Source: Bimuria novae-zelandiae CBS 107.79 (Eukaryota > Ascomycota > Dothideomycetes > Pleosporales > Didymosphaeriaceae). Taken from it: a stretch of DNA of 64,000 bases. Below, piece after piece: positions 33,635 through 50,146 of the stretch; the stretch's first letter is position 1, and each line of letters begins with the position of its first letter. Made by a program: the position numbers and the translations under genes. The notes under the pieces were generated by a model. It saw nothing but the letters and a program-made list of their open reading frames with translations. It was not told where the DNA came from and searched no databases. Where the stretch lies: contig ML976684.1 of assembly GCA_010015655.1 (NCBI GenBank), forward strand, positions 485,805 through 549,804, given 5' to 3'.

Positions 33635-35312
33635 GGAGAGTTGCGTCAGATTTCTGCTGTTCTGGCAGAATTCTGGCAGAATAGTTGACCGCTTACCTTC
33701 TTTGGCAAGGCGGTGAGGTGATTGCGGCCCGTTCTGGTGGCTCGTGCAGGGTGGATTTTAGCATTTTGTGTTATTGGCTACGCATCCAAACAGTATGCAT
33801 TCGAGCGGAATGAAATACCGAGATGGTAGTTACCATTCTGCCCCACTGCCCCGCGTCCCCCAGTCCGCCAAGTGACAGCTGCCGCGGCAGACAACGGTCA
33901 TTACGGATTGCAGAACCCGCGGGAGAACCTCCCAGCCATGGCAACGGCCTGTCAGTGGTTCGGTGTTGTATTAGCGGTGAAGCAAAGCAAGAAAAACTAG
34001 TCATGAAAGGAATCGTCGGCAAAGTTTCCATGAGCGACTCACTCGATCCTCAGTGTCCAAGATTAGAGTCAATTTTGTCCGATGCAGACGGTGCTTTTCT
34101 CGGCATCGACAACGCGAAGGTCGTCACTTGGTCACTTCGTTCCAAGATCTACATCACGGTGCTAGAAGAGGCTTATCAGGACCCCAGTGAACGATTGGCG
34201 GGCGCAAAAACAGTCGATTGGAAGAAACACAGAGATATTGGTGGGTCAGTGGTCCCTTGGGTCGTTGAGCACGGCGTATCTGCGGTCCATACGCCTTGAA
34301 AAGGAATCTGCAATGGCGCCTTGGGCATGGTTTGTATCTCGTGCAGTGCACTGAACAGGAAGTTTCATCCCCCTGCAGGTACTCGAGCGAGACGCGTATG
34401 TTCTGGTAGTCTGAACATGCGTGCCGTCTGCATGAATGGGTGCAGCACCCACTCGTAATGAATTCAGAGGCAATTCGCCCTTGCATCTAAACATCACTTT
34501 GCAAGGGAAAGAATCCTCCTCCTTGTCAATGTCACTGCTTGACCAGATTGTTGTGGGGAACACGTGGGTCAACCCAGGGGGTGTGTTGAAGCTTGTGGTT
34601 GGTGATTGGATACTCCGTGGGCGTGGGATGCAATTGTCACTCCTTGGTAATGGAATGTCCTTCTTTCCTGGAGACTAATCTACCGTTTCTGCCGTGTTTA
34701 CTTGGTGTCGTTGCTGGTACAATCTCACTTCAATCAAACGCACCGATCAAGTTGCCTGGCCGTTGCAAAAACAGTCCGTCAATAGCACATATCAGTTCAC
34801 AGCTAGTGGATTGGACCGACCGCACCAGTCATGGAGGTACAAGGTCGAGTAAGACAGTTCTAATCAGGAATGTCTTAATCCTGTGTGTTACCTCTGGATA
34901 AGTAATACAGTGGTTGGCTGCACCTACTTTGTACCCGGCTATCTAGGCATGTAGAAAGAGTTCTACACACGTTCCCGTAAGTACCTAGATCCAAGAACAG
35001 TTCTCAAACAGGGGTCTCTGCATTATATTCGGCTCAATGTGCGACCCTCGGGACGACCGGACGCAACATGCACAGCCAAAAATGGAACCGAGAATAGCAT
35101 ATTTGACCGTGGATTTCTTATTGTAGAGTATAGTTGCTTATGTGAAAGATTATGAAAATACATGCATTCTCCATGATGCAGAAAGGCCATGCTAACTGAC
35201 CAAGAGTAAGACTCCCATATACATTCTCCCGAAAAAAAATAGTCCCTTGTGTGCAAACTCCCGCAAGATGGATGACAGATCATGAAGCTAGATGACGCGA
35301 ACACCCCGAGGG
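33635..35312. other. Gene-free DNA right of the transposons
   Basis: No gene supported. One plus-strand frame (33823-34299, 158 codons) has no recognisable domain. The right end is the 3' flank of the dimethylglycine oxidase gene. Confidence 0.4.
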
Positions 35313-39652
<4,340 letters not shown>

Positions 39653-40968
39653 ATGGCGGCTATCCTCAACTACGTTGGCCTTGGTGGCGCCAGTAAGCCC
39701 AATCCTCCTCTCGAGAAGGAGAAAGAAACGATGCGTGCGCTGCCCGCCAACTGGTATACCTCTCCAGAGATGTACGAACTCGAACGCCGGGCTATCTTCT
39801 CGCGCAAGTGGCTCATTCTCACCCACTCGCTCCGCATCAAGAACGCAGGCGACTTTCTCCGCTATCAAATCGCTGGGTTTGACATCGTCGTGTCTCGTGA
39901 TCGAAGCGGCAACGTGACAGCCTTCCACAACGTCTGCCGCCACCGTGCTTATCCCGTAATCGAACAGGACCAGGGCACTGCCAAAATCTTTGCATGCCGA
40001 TACCACGGTTGGTCATACGGCCTCAACGGCAAACTCGCCAAGGCTCCCGGCTACCAAGATATCCCCGACTTCGACAAATCGCAGAACGGTCTCTTCTCAA
40101 TACACACCCGGGTCGATGTCAACGGCTTCATATGGGTCAACCTAGACGCCCAAACAGAGCCCGAGGTCCCTTGGGAGAAAGACTTCGAAGGCGTCGATCA
40201 GCAAGAGCGTTTCAAACACTTCGACTTCAGCAACTTCGACTTCGATCACGTGTGGAAGATCGATGCAGAGTATAACTGGAAGATTGCCGCTGACAACTAC
40301 AATGAGTGCTATCACTGCGCGACGACCCACCCCGACGTCCAAGAAATGGCTACTCTCGAGGCCTACGACGTTACCCCCAAGGATGCTCATATCGACCACG
40401 ACGCGTCTCAAACGGAGGAGCAGATTAAGAAAGGCTTGCACATTGCCAGCACCTTCTACTGGCCCAACGCCTCGATGACTGTGTCGTAAGTCCCTTCCCC
40501 TCCCCCACTCCTACTTCCACCTTATCAAAGCACGCCCTTTCTAACCCCTGGGTACACAGCCCCTCCTTCTTTTTCATGCAAAAGTTCCTCCCCACCAGCG
40601 CCACCACCACGCACATTGTCTACGAAGTCTTCCGCAACCGGCACTCCTCGGACGCCGAGTTCGAAAAGATCAGCGCCATGTTCAAGCGCATCATGAGCGA
40701 GGACAAGGTCCTCTGCAACCAGGCGCAGAAGAACCTCAACGCGGGCGTGTTTGTGAACGGCGAGCTGCACCCACACATGGAGAAGGGGCCGCTCTATTTC
40801 CAGAAGATGTGCCGCGAGGAGGTCGTTGGCTGGCATAAGCGCGAGCAGAAGGAGAAGCGCGAGATTTGGCCTGCGCGCCAGAAGCTGCCGACGAAGGAGG
40901 CCGATGAGGATGTCGAGTTTTGTAACAGTTTGTCGTGCTCGGATGGGAACGAGAAGTTGGCTTGGTGA
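39653..40968 (+). CDS. Rieske non-heme iron oxygenase, choline/glycine-betaine monooxygenase type
   Basis: A ring-hydroxylating-type oxygenase alpha subunit of 413 aa, two exons (39653-40485, 40560-40968). The Rieske [2Fe-2S] motif CRH...CRYHGW (17 residues between) is at about residues 93-116. The mononuclear-iron site appears as NECYHCATTH in the catalytic domain. The C-terminal part continues SPSFFFMQKFLPTSATTTHIVYEVFR. In this family, related enzymes hydroxylate the N-methyl group of choline, glycine betaine, stachydrine or carnitine. The divergent neighbour oxidises dimethylglycine, the product of glycine-betaine demethylation, so glycine betaine is the favoured substrate (inference). 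The required ferredoxin reductase partner is not in the window. Confidence 0.85.
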
Positions 40969-41424
40969 GCGGGAAGTGGTGGCGTGGCGGTTATGGATAC
41001 CTTTTTACTTCTCTTTGGTGTTGGGTTGATGGGTTTGGGCTTAGCGGGGCGTGGGCGTTGGGAGTACCTCTAGGGGTTGTTGTAATTTGTGCATCTTTCA
41101 TTCTTCCGGGGATCATTTCAGTAGTCACGAGCTTATGAAGATCATAGTCTGCGTCCTGGTGCTGTCCTCGAGTGCTCTTGGTGCGCCACGCACTCATAGC
41201 CATTGTGACCGCGAATACGATCAAACTGACAGCTATTGCTCGAACGGATGAGTACCCTCTAGAACGCCACCAGGGCATGACCTGACAAACGCTTTGCTCA
41301 AGGCACGCGTGCTCTGCACCCGCACCATGTCTTCACCAGCCATTACAAATAAGATTTCCCACCCCGCACCACTACTCTTACACACTGCCTCCCGTGCTAA
41401 CACGGCAAAATACCAGCGCCGCTA
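40969..41424. other. Intergenic, no gene seen
   Basis: About 0.45 kb holding the oxygenase 3' flank and the promoter of the GNAT-like gene. Confidence 0.4.
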
Positions 41425-41877
41425 ATGTCCGTCCGCCTCGCCACGCATGAAGACATAAAATCCCTTCTCGTCTTCGGTCCAACCAACTATGAAAAGCACT
41501 TCATCGACGCCATCGCGCGGCGCCAACTTTGGGTCGCTACCGACCAGATGAAAGACGCCATTCTCTTTGGCTACCTTGAAGTGGCAATCTGTGGCGAGCA
41601 CCGTATGATCAATAAGGACGGCGATTGTGAAGTGCATAGGTACGTTAATATCCAGCACATCGAAATGGGCAAGTCCAGGGAGGCGGCGCTCGCGTTCAGG
41701 GAGCTAGTAAAGACAGTGAGGGAGTGGGCACAGAAACAGGGCGTCAGGGACATGAAGATTGAGGTTGAGCAGGGGAGGGCGGGGATAAGATGGGTGTTTG
41801 AGCGAGTGGGGTTTGTGATGGTGGGGCATATTGGACTGTGTCAGAATTTCAAGTTGGGGAAGACTACGATGGGTTAG
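41425..41877 (+). CDS. GNAT-like acetyltransferase family protein
   Basis: An intronless 150-aa protein. The pattern is GNAT-like: MSVRLATHEDIKSLL at the start as first strand and helix, VATDQMKDAILFGYLEVAI as the central strands, SREAALAFRELVKTVREWAQKQG as the cofactor-side helix, and the end GIRWVFERVGFVMVG, the usual closing beta hairpin. The canonical R/QxxGxG/A acetyl-CoA loop is not evident (MGKSREAA stands in its place), so activity and cofactor binding are uncertain. It is convergent with the queuosine-salvage gene, the two stops lying 87 bp apart. Confidence 0.55.
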   Translation: MSVRLATHEDIKSLLVFGPTNYEKHFIDAIARRQLWVATDQMKDAILFGYLEVAICGEHRMINKDGDCEVHRYVNIQHIEMGKSREAALAFRELVKTVREWAQKQGVRDMKIEVEQGRAGIRWVFERVGFVMVGHIGLCQNFKLGKTTMG

Positions 41878-41964
41878 TTTTGGGTTTGTCAGTGGTCTCT
41901 GTTCTGGCATGGTAGGCGATCATGCCCTATGTAGGCCATAGAAGGCTGTGTGGGTATTTGTGAG

Positions 41965-43517
41965 CTAGTACCAGATACTTCGCGTTTTATGATGCGGAAG
42001 AGACTCCTCGCCTGCCCTCTCCTTCTCTTTCGCGAGGTCGTATAGGAAGAAATCTAGCAGGATAGCGTTGATTTTTGCGTCTGGTTGCAGTTTGAGGATT
42101 TCCCGCCGGAGCAGCTCGATTGCCCAGATACTGCAGCCTATATGAACGTCAGTGACAAGCAATTCAGAAGATTTTGAAGACGACTCGCCTCGTATTTGCA
42201 GCTCCCACGAATGACCTGACGGTATCATTTTACCACGCCGTATGCGAGCTTCTAACGGCGGACAGTATTGCATCAAGCCCAAGGAGTTTAGTATCTGCGG
42301 TACTCGATAGTCTGCATCGTGTCAGCTGCGGAGCTTCTAATGTAGATTGAACAAAGCCTACCTGCAAACATAGTGATCTTATCAATATCATTGAATTCTC
42401 CATACCCCTCTCCTTCGAAAGCCGCCCACAGATCTGCAACAAAGATTTGCGCTCGTTTCAAGAAGCGCACTTTCTTCCTTTCAAAAGTTGCCTCGTCCCG
42501 GAAGCAGGGGAAGCGGTCGGCTAGCAGATTGACTAGACGAGCGGCAGAGCCTTTAGCGTCTTCAATGAGAGTCACTACGCTTCCATCGAATTGCTCGTGC
42601 AATATTTGACCGGCTTCTTGCAGGCACTGAAGTCGTTCAGCGAACATGGGAATCTCTTCACCGGTATCAGAGCGAAAGACGTGGCGCAGTAGGTCTTCGG
42701 TGCAAAAGCGCTTAACAACGACCGTCTCATTAGCACTGTCTTCCTCAGAAGTTTTCGGTAAGTGTTCCTGTGACGAACGTGCATCTGGAGTGTGAACCTC
42801 GTGGGCGTCTTCAGACACGACTGCGTCTGGGTTGGGCTCGTTCTGCGAAGCTTGTTCATTAGCAACAGTAGCGGATTCGGATGTCTGGTCCTCAGTCAGT
42901 GCTGCAGGCTCGTCGCCATTTTCTTTCGGGGCTGTGTCTGGATATACGCCGGTATCGAAAGCATCGTTCGGTAGGCGAGGAGCTTCAGGATCGGACCAGG
43001 AGGGCGGAGCTGTATCGGATGACACTGGGGCATCGTTGTTCGGCTTCTCTTCTGCGTCCTTCCCATCATCAATCCAGAACCCTGGGCTCGTAATAGGAAT
43101 ACCCTCATCCAGCGCCCTCTGCAGCGCCGCAACAAGACTCCAGTACCCGGTCCACTTCTTGCCTTTGTAGCTAACAGTGAACCTCGCCTCGTCGCTTTTC
43201 TCGCTCCAGAAGCTAAAATTCAACAGGTCCATGGTGAAGATGAAGTTCACAGTTGCCTCATCTTTGGACTTCGGATGGAGCTCGTGTTCAGCCCATGTTT
43301 TGGTGCTGTACTCCCGTTTCTGCATCTCTCCTAGAACTGCAATAGCTGCATTCTTAGTGTATACCATGCTAAGCGCGACATCGAGGCTATTGTCGCAGAT
43401 AAACTGGGCATGTTCGAGCACCTTGGTTTCAGGAGGAGCGTTCGGATTTGAGCCTCCTAAGCCAAATTTCTGTCGCAGCAGTGCCAATAACTCGTGGTCC
43501 ACATCGTCGTCCGACAT
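41965..43517 (-). CDS. qng1: Queuosine salvage protein (Qng1, DUF2419)
   Basis: Releases queuine from queuosine 5'-phosphate so that it can be put into the wobble position of tRNAs. Three exons (43517-42362, 42311-42189, 42137-41965) give 483 aa. Family marks: FICDNSLDVALSMVYTKNA near residue 40, TVNFIFTMDLLNFSFWSEK, FADYRVPQILNSLGLMQY, RGCSIWAIELLRREIL, and the end HHKTRSIWY. The second intron begins with GC instead of GT (GCGAGTC...CTGAC...ATAG, 51 nt). Leaving it unspliced would add 17 in-frame residues within RG-CSIW. The protein is about 100 residues longer than usual because of an acidic, low-complexity insert after the FWIDDGKD region. It is divergent to UBA2, with 315 bp between the starts. 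Confidence 0.9.
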
Positions 43518-43832
43518 GATTGCTCGCCGTCAAAACTTCGGAAATAAAGATCCAGTAAATGCACAGATCTCGCGTTCCTAACTCTTCACCATTTCCTGGG
43601 AGGGTCTTAAGAGGACAGGTAAGAGAAAAGTGGAAGTGAAACAAGTAGATGAGAGAAACATGGTGCCTGTGTCGGCCGTGGATCCTAGTTCACCGCCAAC
43701 CTCGTAGGGCTGATCCGCGTTTGATGGCCGCGCCAAGGATTGCGGCTGCGTCACTAACATCTATTCCCAATTGGATAGCTGCAACCCGAGACGCTCAGCA
43801 AGCCGACAACACCTTCCTCCACCTTCTCCCAC

Positions 43833-45931
43833 ATGCCCGGGAATAACGCATTGATGGCGACCGGACGCGACAGACACGCGAGCAAGAGCCTCGGCACCAC
43901 CTTGCATGCGCGCATCAAGAAGGTGCGTTGGCACAGCCTGTCTGGGGCAGTAGCGGGCAGTGAGGTCATGCGATGGACTAACGAGAGTGCAGGCGCGCGT
44001 GTTGTTGGTGGGCGCCGGTGGCATCGGCTGCGAACTGCTCAAAAACCTCGTCCTGACCGGCTATGGCGAAATCCACATTGTCGACCTCGACACGATCGAC
44101 CTCAGCAACCTTAATCGCCAGTTCCTTTTCCGCAACGAGCATATTAAGAAGTCGAAAGCATTGGTACGCGCAGAATTCCGACCAAGTGAGAGAGACGCGC
44201 ACAAACTAACGGCTGCGACAGGTCGCGAAGGAATCGGCGGGCAGGTTCAATCCCAACGTCAAGATCGAGGCGTACCACGACAACATCAAGGACCACATGT
44301 TCAACGTCGCCTGGTTCAAGACATTCGAAATCGTGTTCAATGCGCTGGACAATTTGGAGGCGCGCCGGCATGTGAACAAGATGTGTCTGGCAGCTGACGT
44401 GCCCTTGGTTGAGAGTGGCACCACCGGCTTCAATGGACAGGTGCAGGTCATTCGGAAGGTGCGCGACACCAAATATGGTGTAAACAATTTGAGGCTAATT
44501 CGGGCTGACGACAGGGCAAAACCCAATGTTACGATTGCACTCCGAAAGATGCGCCGAAGTCGTTCCCCGTCTGCACGATCCGAAGTACGCCATCGCAACC
44601 AATCCACTGCATTGTGTGGGCCAAGTCGTACCTCTTCACCGAGATCTTCGGCACCTCGGAAGACGATGCACCAGAGTTGGACCACAGCGAAGACTCGGAG
44701 AACGCGAAGGAGATTGAGAACTTGCGCAACGAGGCTCAGGCGTTGAAGCGTATCCGCGGGTCTATGGGCTCGGAGGACTTCGCCCAACTGGTTTTCAACA
44801 AGGTGTTCAAGGAAGATATAGATCGCTTACGGAGCATGGAGGACATGTGGAAGACCCGAAAGCCGCCTACTGCTTTAGATTATCAGACTCTGTTGCAGAA
44901 AGCGGGTAATATTGAGAAGAACATTGCGCAGAAGGATCAAGTCGAATGGACAGTCAATGAGAACTTCGCAGTTTTCGTGGACAGTCTGCGGCGGTTGAGC
45001 GATCGCATGGAGGAGACGAGGGCAAACGCGGATACCGGAAACTCTCCGCCAATCCTTACCTTCGACAAGGACGACGTGGATACTCTGGACTTCGTTGCTG
45101 CGAGCGCAAATCTCAGGTCGATCGTCTTCGGAATTGACGTCAGGTCAAAGTTCGACATCAAGCGTATGTATTTCACATTCGCGTTTGCACGCCGCGCTAA
45201 CTGGTACAGAAATGGCTGGCAATATCATCCCTGCAATTGCGACTACGAATGCAATGACAGCGTCCATCTGCGTCCTGCAAGCCTTCAAGGTGATGCGCGA
45301 AGAGCTGAACAAGGCGAAGATGGTTTTTCTTGCGCCGAACGGCACCGAGCGACGGTTGACGACCGAAGCACTCAGCCCGCCCAATCCTTCATGTCCCGTG
45401 TGCAGCGTTGCACAATCTACCATTGTTGTAGATGCGAAGCGAGCAACGCTCAATGATCTCGTGGAAGGTCTTCTGCGATTAAAGCTCGGGTATGGCGAAG
45501 AGTTCACCATCAACAGCGAAGTCGGCGTGCTTTACGACCCGGAAGAGGATGCGAACCTCCCTAAGACCTTCATCGAGCTGGGTCTGAAGAACGATTCTTC
45601 TATTACGATCATCGACGACGCAGACGAGGATACGAGGGTCGATTTGGTGCTACATATATCTGAGCAAGAGTTAGGATCAGAGGCGCAACCGATCGATCTT
45701 ACCCAACAACCTGACATCCCGCTCAAGCCCAAGGTTGCTTCCCCCGCAACGAATGGCCTCACTAATGGCGTGACCAACGGCGCTACTAATGGTCTGAAGC
45801 GGACGGCTGACCAGGCCGGTCTCGAGGATGAGTTGGTCAAGAAGAAAGGAAAAGTCGCCGCGAAGCCTGACAATGATATCGTCGTCATAGACGATACAAA
45901 CGATGGGATCATACTTATCGATGACGATTGA
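43833..45931 (+). CDS. uba2: SUMO-activating enzyme subunit 2 (UBA2)
   Basis: The catalytic half of the heterodimeric SUMO E1, in the nucleus. Five exons (43833-43922, 43993-44163, 44222-44458, 44515-45163, 45210-45931) give 622 aa; an in-frame ATG at 43854 ([14 protein letters not shown]) is a likely alternative start and matches family N-termini better. The adenylation domain has [18 protein letters not shown] and [20 protein letters not shown]. The catalytic Cys is in [16 protein letters not shown]. Zinc cysteines come from CYDC and [25 protein letters not shown] and the ubiquitin-like domain follow. The tail has SUMO-interaction-like hydrophobic/acidic clusters ([18 protein letters not shown]) and a repeated [15 protein letters not shown] linker. 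Confidence 0.95.
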
Positions 45932-46280
45932 CTTGATCCATTCCTTCTTCGACGGGGTAGTAAGAATCGGGTGCCTTTCGCAAATGTATCGTACGGTGTG
46001 TTACCCCCCGAGTATGCTTGATGTCTGGCTTTTTCGACAGCGGTCCCTCTTCTCCTGTTACCACGGCCTCGGCCACCATTTGGAGCGCTTCCCCACACAT
46101 ACCCTCTATATAGATTTCGTTCCTCGTTTCAACACCAATTCAGTCCCGGCATTGGCATCGATTTGTGGCGTTTTTGGCGGACCAACGGAATGGAATATAC
46201 CTGGGGCTTTTGGGTGGCTGGTTGAGCCTTTGCACTTATGCTTTTTGGAATTGGAGCATAAGCGTGAGGGTGTGAGCGGC
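45932..46280. other. 3' flanks of convergent UBA2 and SDR genes
   Basis: No gene seen in about 350 bp between the two stop codons. Confidence 0.5.
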
Positions 46281-47133
46281 TCACACAGCCGATAAACCTC
46301 CATCGAGGTTGATCACACAATTATGCGCATACTCGTTTTGCGCAAGAAATAGCGCGGCCGACGCTATTTCTTCAGGCCTGGCGAAGCGTCCGAGTGGGAT
46401 GCGCTGAGAGAGGGAAGCGTGGTCAAGGCCTATTTGTATATTAGTTATCTCGATATCGACGAACGAACATCGCGCCCAGCGTAACTCAATTCACGCAGTC
46501 CAGCGGCCAGATATTTTGCATTGAGCTCAGTCAGGGCAGGGGGCAAAACATACCTTTTACCATATCCGTCTCCACATACCCCGGCACCACCGCATTAACT
46601 CTAATCCCCTGCCGTCCCGTCTCTGCAGCCAACGCGCGCGTAAACCCCAAAACACCCGCTTTGCTCGCCGCGTACGCCACCGCCCCGTGCCCGCCGTGCG
46701 TCCCTAGTAAACTCGCAATATTCACAATCGTTCTATTCCCCTCGCGCCCGAAATACCCCTTCCGCAAAAGATAGCGCGTCCCGATCATCATACTCGTGAG
46801 GTTGGTGTCCACGATCTCCTGTATGCGCTCTGGCTCCGTCTTCACGAATAGCGAGGACTGCGTTATGCCTGCGCAGTTTACGAGCACGGAGATTCTGTCG
46901 GAGGGGGGGAGGGAGGCTCCGATGCCGGAGGGCGTCCAGAAGGACGGGTCGGTGACGTCGCCGGTTATGGAGGTGTGCTGGGCGCCGGGAAGGGAGGATA
47001 CGGCCGCTTTGAGGGTGGCGGGGGTGCGCGAGACGAGGGTACATCCGTAGGAGGCACGGGCGAAGTGGTGCGCGATTGCGAGGCCGATGCCACGGGAGCC
47101 GCCGGTTATGAGGACGTGTGGGTGGGAGGGCAT
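46281..47133 (-). CDS. Short-chain reductase, FabG/Oar1-like (3-oxoacyl-ACP reductase)
   Basis: A classical SDR of 242 aa, two exons (47133-46554, 46429-46281). The cofactor motif TGGSRGIG is at residues 10-17, NCAGI follows, and the catalytic Ser and YxxxK are in NIASLLGTHGGHGAVAYAASKAG. VNAVVPGYVETDM and the C-terminal FARPEEIASAALFLAQN...LDGGLSAV are the FabG pattern. The likely role is reduction of 3-oxoacyl-ACP in mitochondrial fatty-acid synthesis (Oar1/CBR4-like), although SDR substrates cannot be fixed from sequence alone. It is divergent to elongin C, with 314 bp between the starts. Confidence 0.83.
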
Positions 47134-47447
47134 TGTAGGTTGCGATGGTCGGTGTAGCTGTAGAGCGGGAGGATGGAAGGGTGGTGGATGGTTTGATGGG
47201 GAGGTTAATTGCGCATTGTGTTTCCTCTAGTATGTTCTTCTGCTGTCTTCCTATGATCTCGACGCTGCGCTGGGTAATGATGGTGGGATGTATGTCTTCC
47301 CGTGAACATCGATGGTCAATCCCGCCTAACGCGAACAAACGTGACACCGCGTTTTGCGGCGCGCCTTCCCCGCTCCGCTCTGCATTGCCATCTGCCTCCA
47401 CGTCCACAATAAACTCACACACCCGCTATACGGCCCTTACAATCATC
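47134..47447. promoter_or_regulatory. Divergent promoter region between the SDR and elongin C genes
   Basis: 314 bp separating two start codons on opposite strands, with no gene inside. It must hold both promoters; no individual site was identified. Confidence 0.5.
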
Positions 47448-47970
47448 ATGGCCGCTGACAGGAAAGTCACCGACTACGTAACCCTCGTCTCGAACGACGG
47501 CTACGAATTCAAGATCCTCCGCTCCGCCGCCTGCATTGCGGGCACCATCAAGAAAGCACTAGACCCGACATGTTTGTCGCCCCTTCCCTTTCCTTTTCCT
47601 CACGTCTTGCTAACGCCCTCGACAGCCGGATTCCGAGAAATGGAGCAGAATCGCGTCGAGCTGCCTACGATAAAGTACGTCCACCGCACCCCGCTGTACG
47701 CGGTGATATTGCAGCGCGAAGCGCTGAAAGAATGGAAAAAGATGTGAGGGGACGAGGGTATGTTACTAACAGGCACGTAGTGGCGTGACACTAGAGAAGG
47801 TCTGCGAGTATCTTTATTACAACCAGAAGCATGCGGAGTCGAAGGATGTGCCCGATATGGAGATCCAGCCCGAGCTTTGCTTGGAGCTATTGATTGCGGC
47901 GGATTATTTGGATGGTGAGTAGAGTGCATATTTGGAGAGGGACTCAGGGCTAACAGAGGGAATAGTATAA
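47448..47970 (+). CDS. elc1: Elongin C (Skp1/BTB fold)
   Basis: An adaptor that links BC-box proteins (elongin A, Rad7-type or VHL-like) to cullin ubiquitin ligases. Four exons (47448-47571, 47626-47674, 47781-47914, 47966-47970) give 103 aa, the normal length. The sequence reads VTDYVTLVSNDGYEFKILRSAACIAGTIKKAL, GFREMEQNRVELPTI, VCEYLYYNQKHAES, and ELCLELLIAADYLDV with the stop directly after it. The last exon contributes only GTA TAA completion, so the fourth exon is 5 nt. Ending two codons after LD is typical for the family. Confidence 0.9.
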
Positions 47971-48204
47971 TATAATGAGGCGATTCATGATAACGAATTC
48001 GAGCCAACGGAGTTGCGCGATTCACGAGATGGCAGAGCCATACCCGCACTGGGATATTCTAAGGGCATGAGCGCCGTTGTGCGGGCATGGTCTAATTACG
48101 GCTTCTACGACTTTAACAGTAGGCCGTGAGAAAAACTTCAGATTACTGCATACAGCTAATTGGACTAAATAGGCCATGACCAAGTTCAAATGATGTCACT
48201 GATT

Positions 48205-50146
48205 TCAGAACGTCTTCCCCTTCTTCCTCCTGTGCACCCACCACCGCTTGCTGATATCATACATCATACGACTCCAAGGCCTCGTAATGATCTTGCCTTC
48301 AAGAGTGCCGCTGACGAAGCTGAATAGGAACAACAGCACCAGACTAACCGCGAGGATCACTCCGAACGCCCACCAATAGCCCTTAATGGTGAATTCGGTA
48401 TTCACGAACTGAATGGAGAAATAACCCGTCATAAGCGTGACGGGCATGAACACTATTGTCACTTTGGCGAGGAGAAGCGTGACTCGTGTAAGGCGTTCGA
48501 CGCTGAATGATTCTTTGATGGCGATGAGGTTGAAGTTCTGGTGCTCTGAAGTTAGAGGGAAGGGTCGATAACGTCCGTAACATATGCGACAGTTTACGTA
48601 CCATCATAACCAGGGAGTCTTTCTGGTCGATGCACTCCTGGATCTCGCTGAGTGCGTACAATTTGATTCTGTCTTTCAAGCGTTCGAACCTCGCGCGAGC
48701 AGCAGAGCTGAGGGACACACCAAGCAGACTGTCTGCCTCCGGCACTTGGGGCCCCAATGCGTTGATTGGTATAGACGACGCCAGTGACTCCACACCAGAG
48801 ACAATTCGAGAGTTCTTGAGCGACGCAAGGGTAACTTCCTGTTTCTTAAGCACGCGTTCGATGATCAGCTCGTAGGCCTGGTACACTCGCTTGAGAACCG
48901 ATAGTTGGCAACCGATATGGTGGAGTTGGTCAATGTGCTCGAGATTCGCGCGCACAAGCATCTCTTGTCGCTGGAGTGAGGTCAGTAGAGCAACAGTGAT
49001 GAAGTAAATAGTGGACATTACCAAGCGATCCAATTCAGCAGCATAACCATGCTCTTTGCGCGTTACCAGGCTGTAGGTTGTGAACCAGTCCTCAAAAAGA
49101 TAATAGAATAGCAGGCCGGGTGCGTCGGTAGGTCTGTGTGCGGTTTCTTCCTCGCTGTTGCCGATACGATGCCGAATGGGTAGCATGGTGAGAGAAGCGT
49201 CTCGTAACGGCGTAGGTGTTTTAGTCAATTGTCGAAAGACGGTCACCAGATTCCTCCGCGTAGTGAACAGAGTTTTCAACTCGGATGACTGCAAGTTGCC
49301 GTTGCTGAAGGGGAACGGGTCCTCAGAAATGGAGATGACGGTCTTGTCCTCAGTGAGAAGAAGCCAGTTCCATACCCGTTTAGCTAATGGCACGTCTCGA
49401 CTCTTGTCAACCTCATCATTATGGTCGTGTGGTCTCTTGGTGCGGGCATCATGAAGTGTATTATAGCCGAGACATACGACTGAAAGTAGAGATTAGCACA
49501 GCGTTAGTCAGACGGGCTGAGGGAACCTACATCGCCTTCCCCAGTCTACAGTCGACCAGTGCCATACTTCATCGACGATATGATAGTGGCTCAAGTCTCG
49601 CACCATATCTAGCTGAGTTGAGTGCATCATCTCAGTCATGCCGATGCTCTCTTCTGAGTCGAATTCCTCTTTCGATGCCGCGGACTTCTTCGACCGGTGT
49701 GACTTCCTAGACCTTGCCGACCCAAGCGTGTTGGAGCTCTGTTTGTTCTGCAAGATGCTCGAACGTGGTGGTAGCGGATCAGAGCACATCATGCCTAGCA
49801 ACCTTGGTGAGAAATCGTAGTGCTTGGCTAACGCATGAAGCACGTCTTTCTGCAGATTGGGTACCCATAGATTGATCCATCGTGTGTGTAAATTCGTAGG
49901 TCGTGGTGTGGAGAGCAGTCGCGAAACGGAGTTGGATCCTAGATCGAACGCGCAGTAGGCTTCGTCGTCGCCGAAGTCAATGATGAAGTTGCTACTGCGC
50001 GGGTTTCGTGTCTGCCTATCGAAGAGGTCAAAGTTTCTCGCTTGGTCGAAATCTCGAAAAGATGCAGTTATTTCTTCGTCACAAAGATCCTCATAATACG
50101 GGGGAAGCTTTTCCGCAGGCGATGCGGGCCGCAATGATGGTTCCAT
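48205..50146 (-). CDS. CorA-like divalent-cation channel protein (fungal type)
   Basis: A 608-aa member of the fungal CorA-like family (Mg2+ or other divalent transport) in three exons (50146-49531, 49479-48602, 48537-48205). The long cytosolic N-part is followed by the stalk helices (FERLKDRIKLYALSEIQECIDQKDSLVMMNFNLIAI). Two C-terminal membrane helices follow: LLLAKVTIVFMPVTLMTGYFSIQ and WWAFGVILAVSLVLLFLFSF. The end is basic (RRKKGKTF). The pore signature GMN of bacterial CorA is replaced by YFSIQ, as in many fungal relatives, so ion specificity is uncertain. A basic/Ser-rich disordered loop (SARSRKSHRSKKSAASKEEFDSEES) sits in the N-terminal half. Confidence 0.85.

Noticed and set aside
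33823..34299. Plus-strand 158-codon frame
   Set aside because: No motif, no intron signals extending it, composition like its non-coding surroundings.
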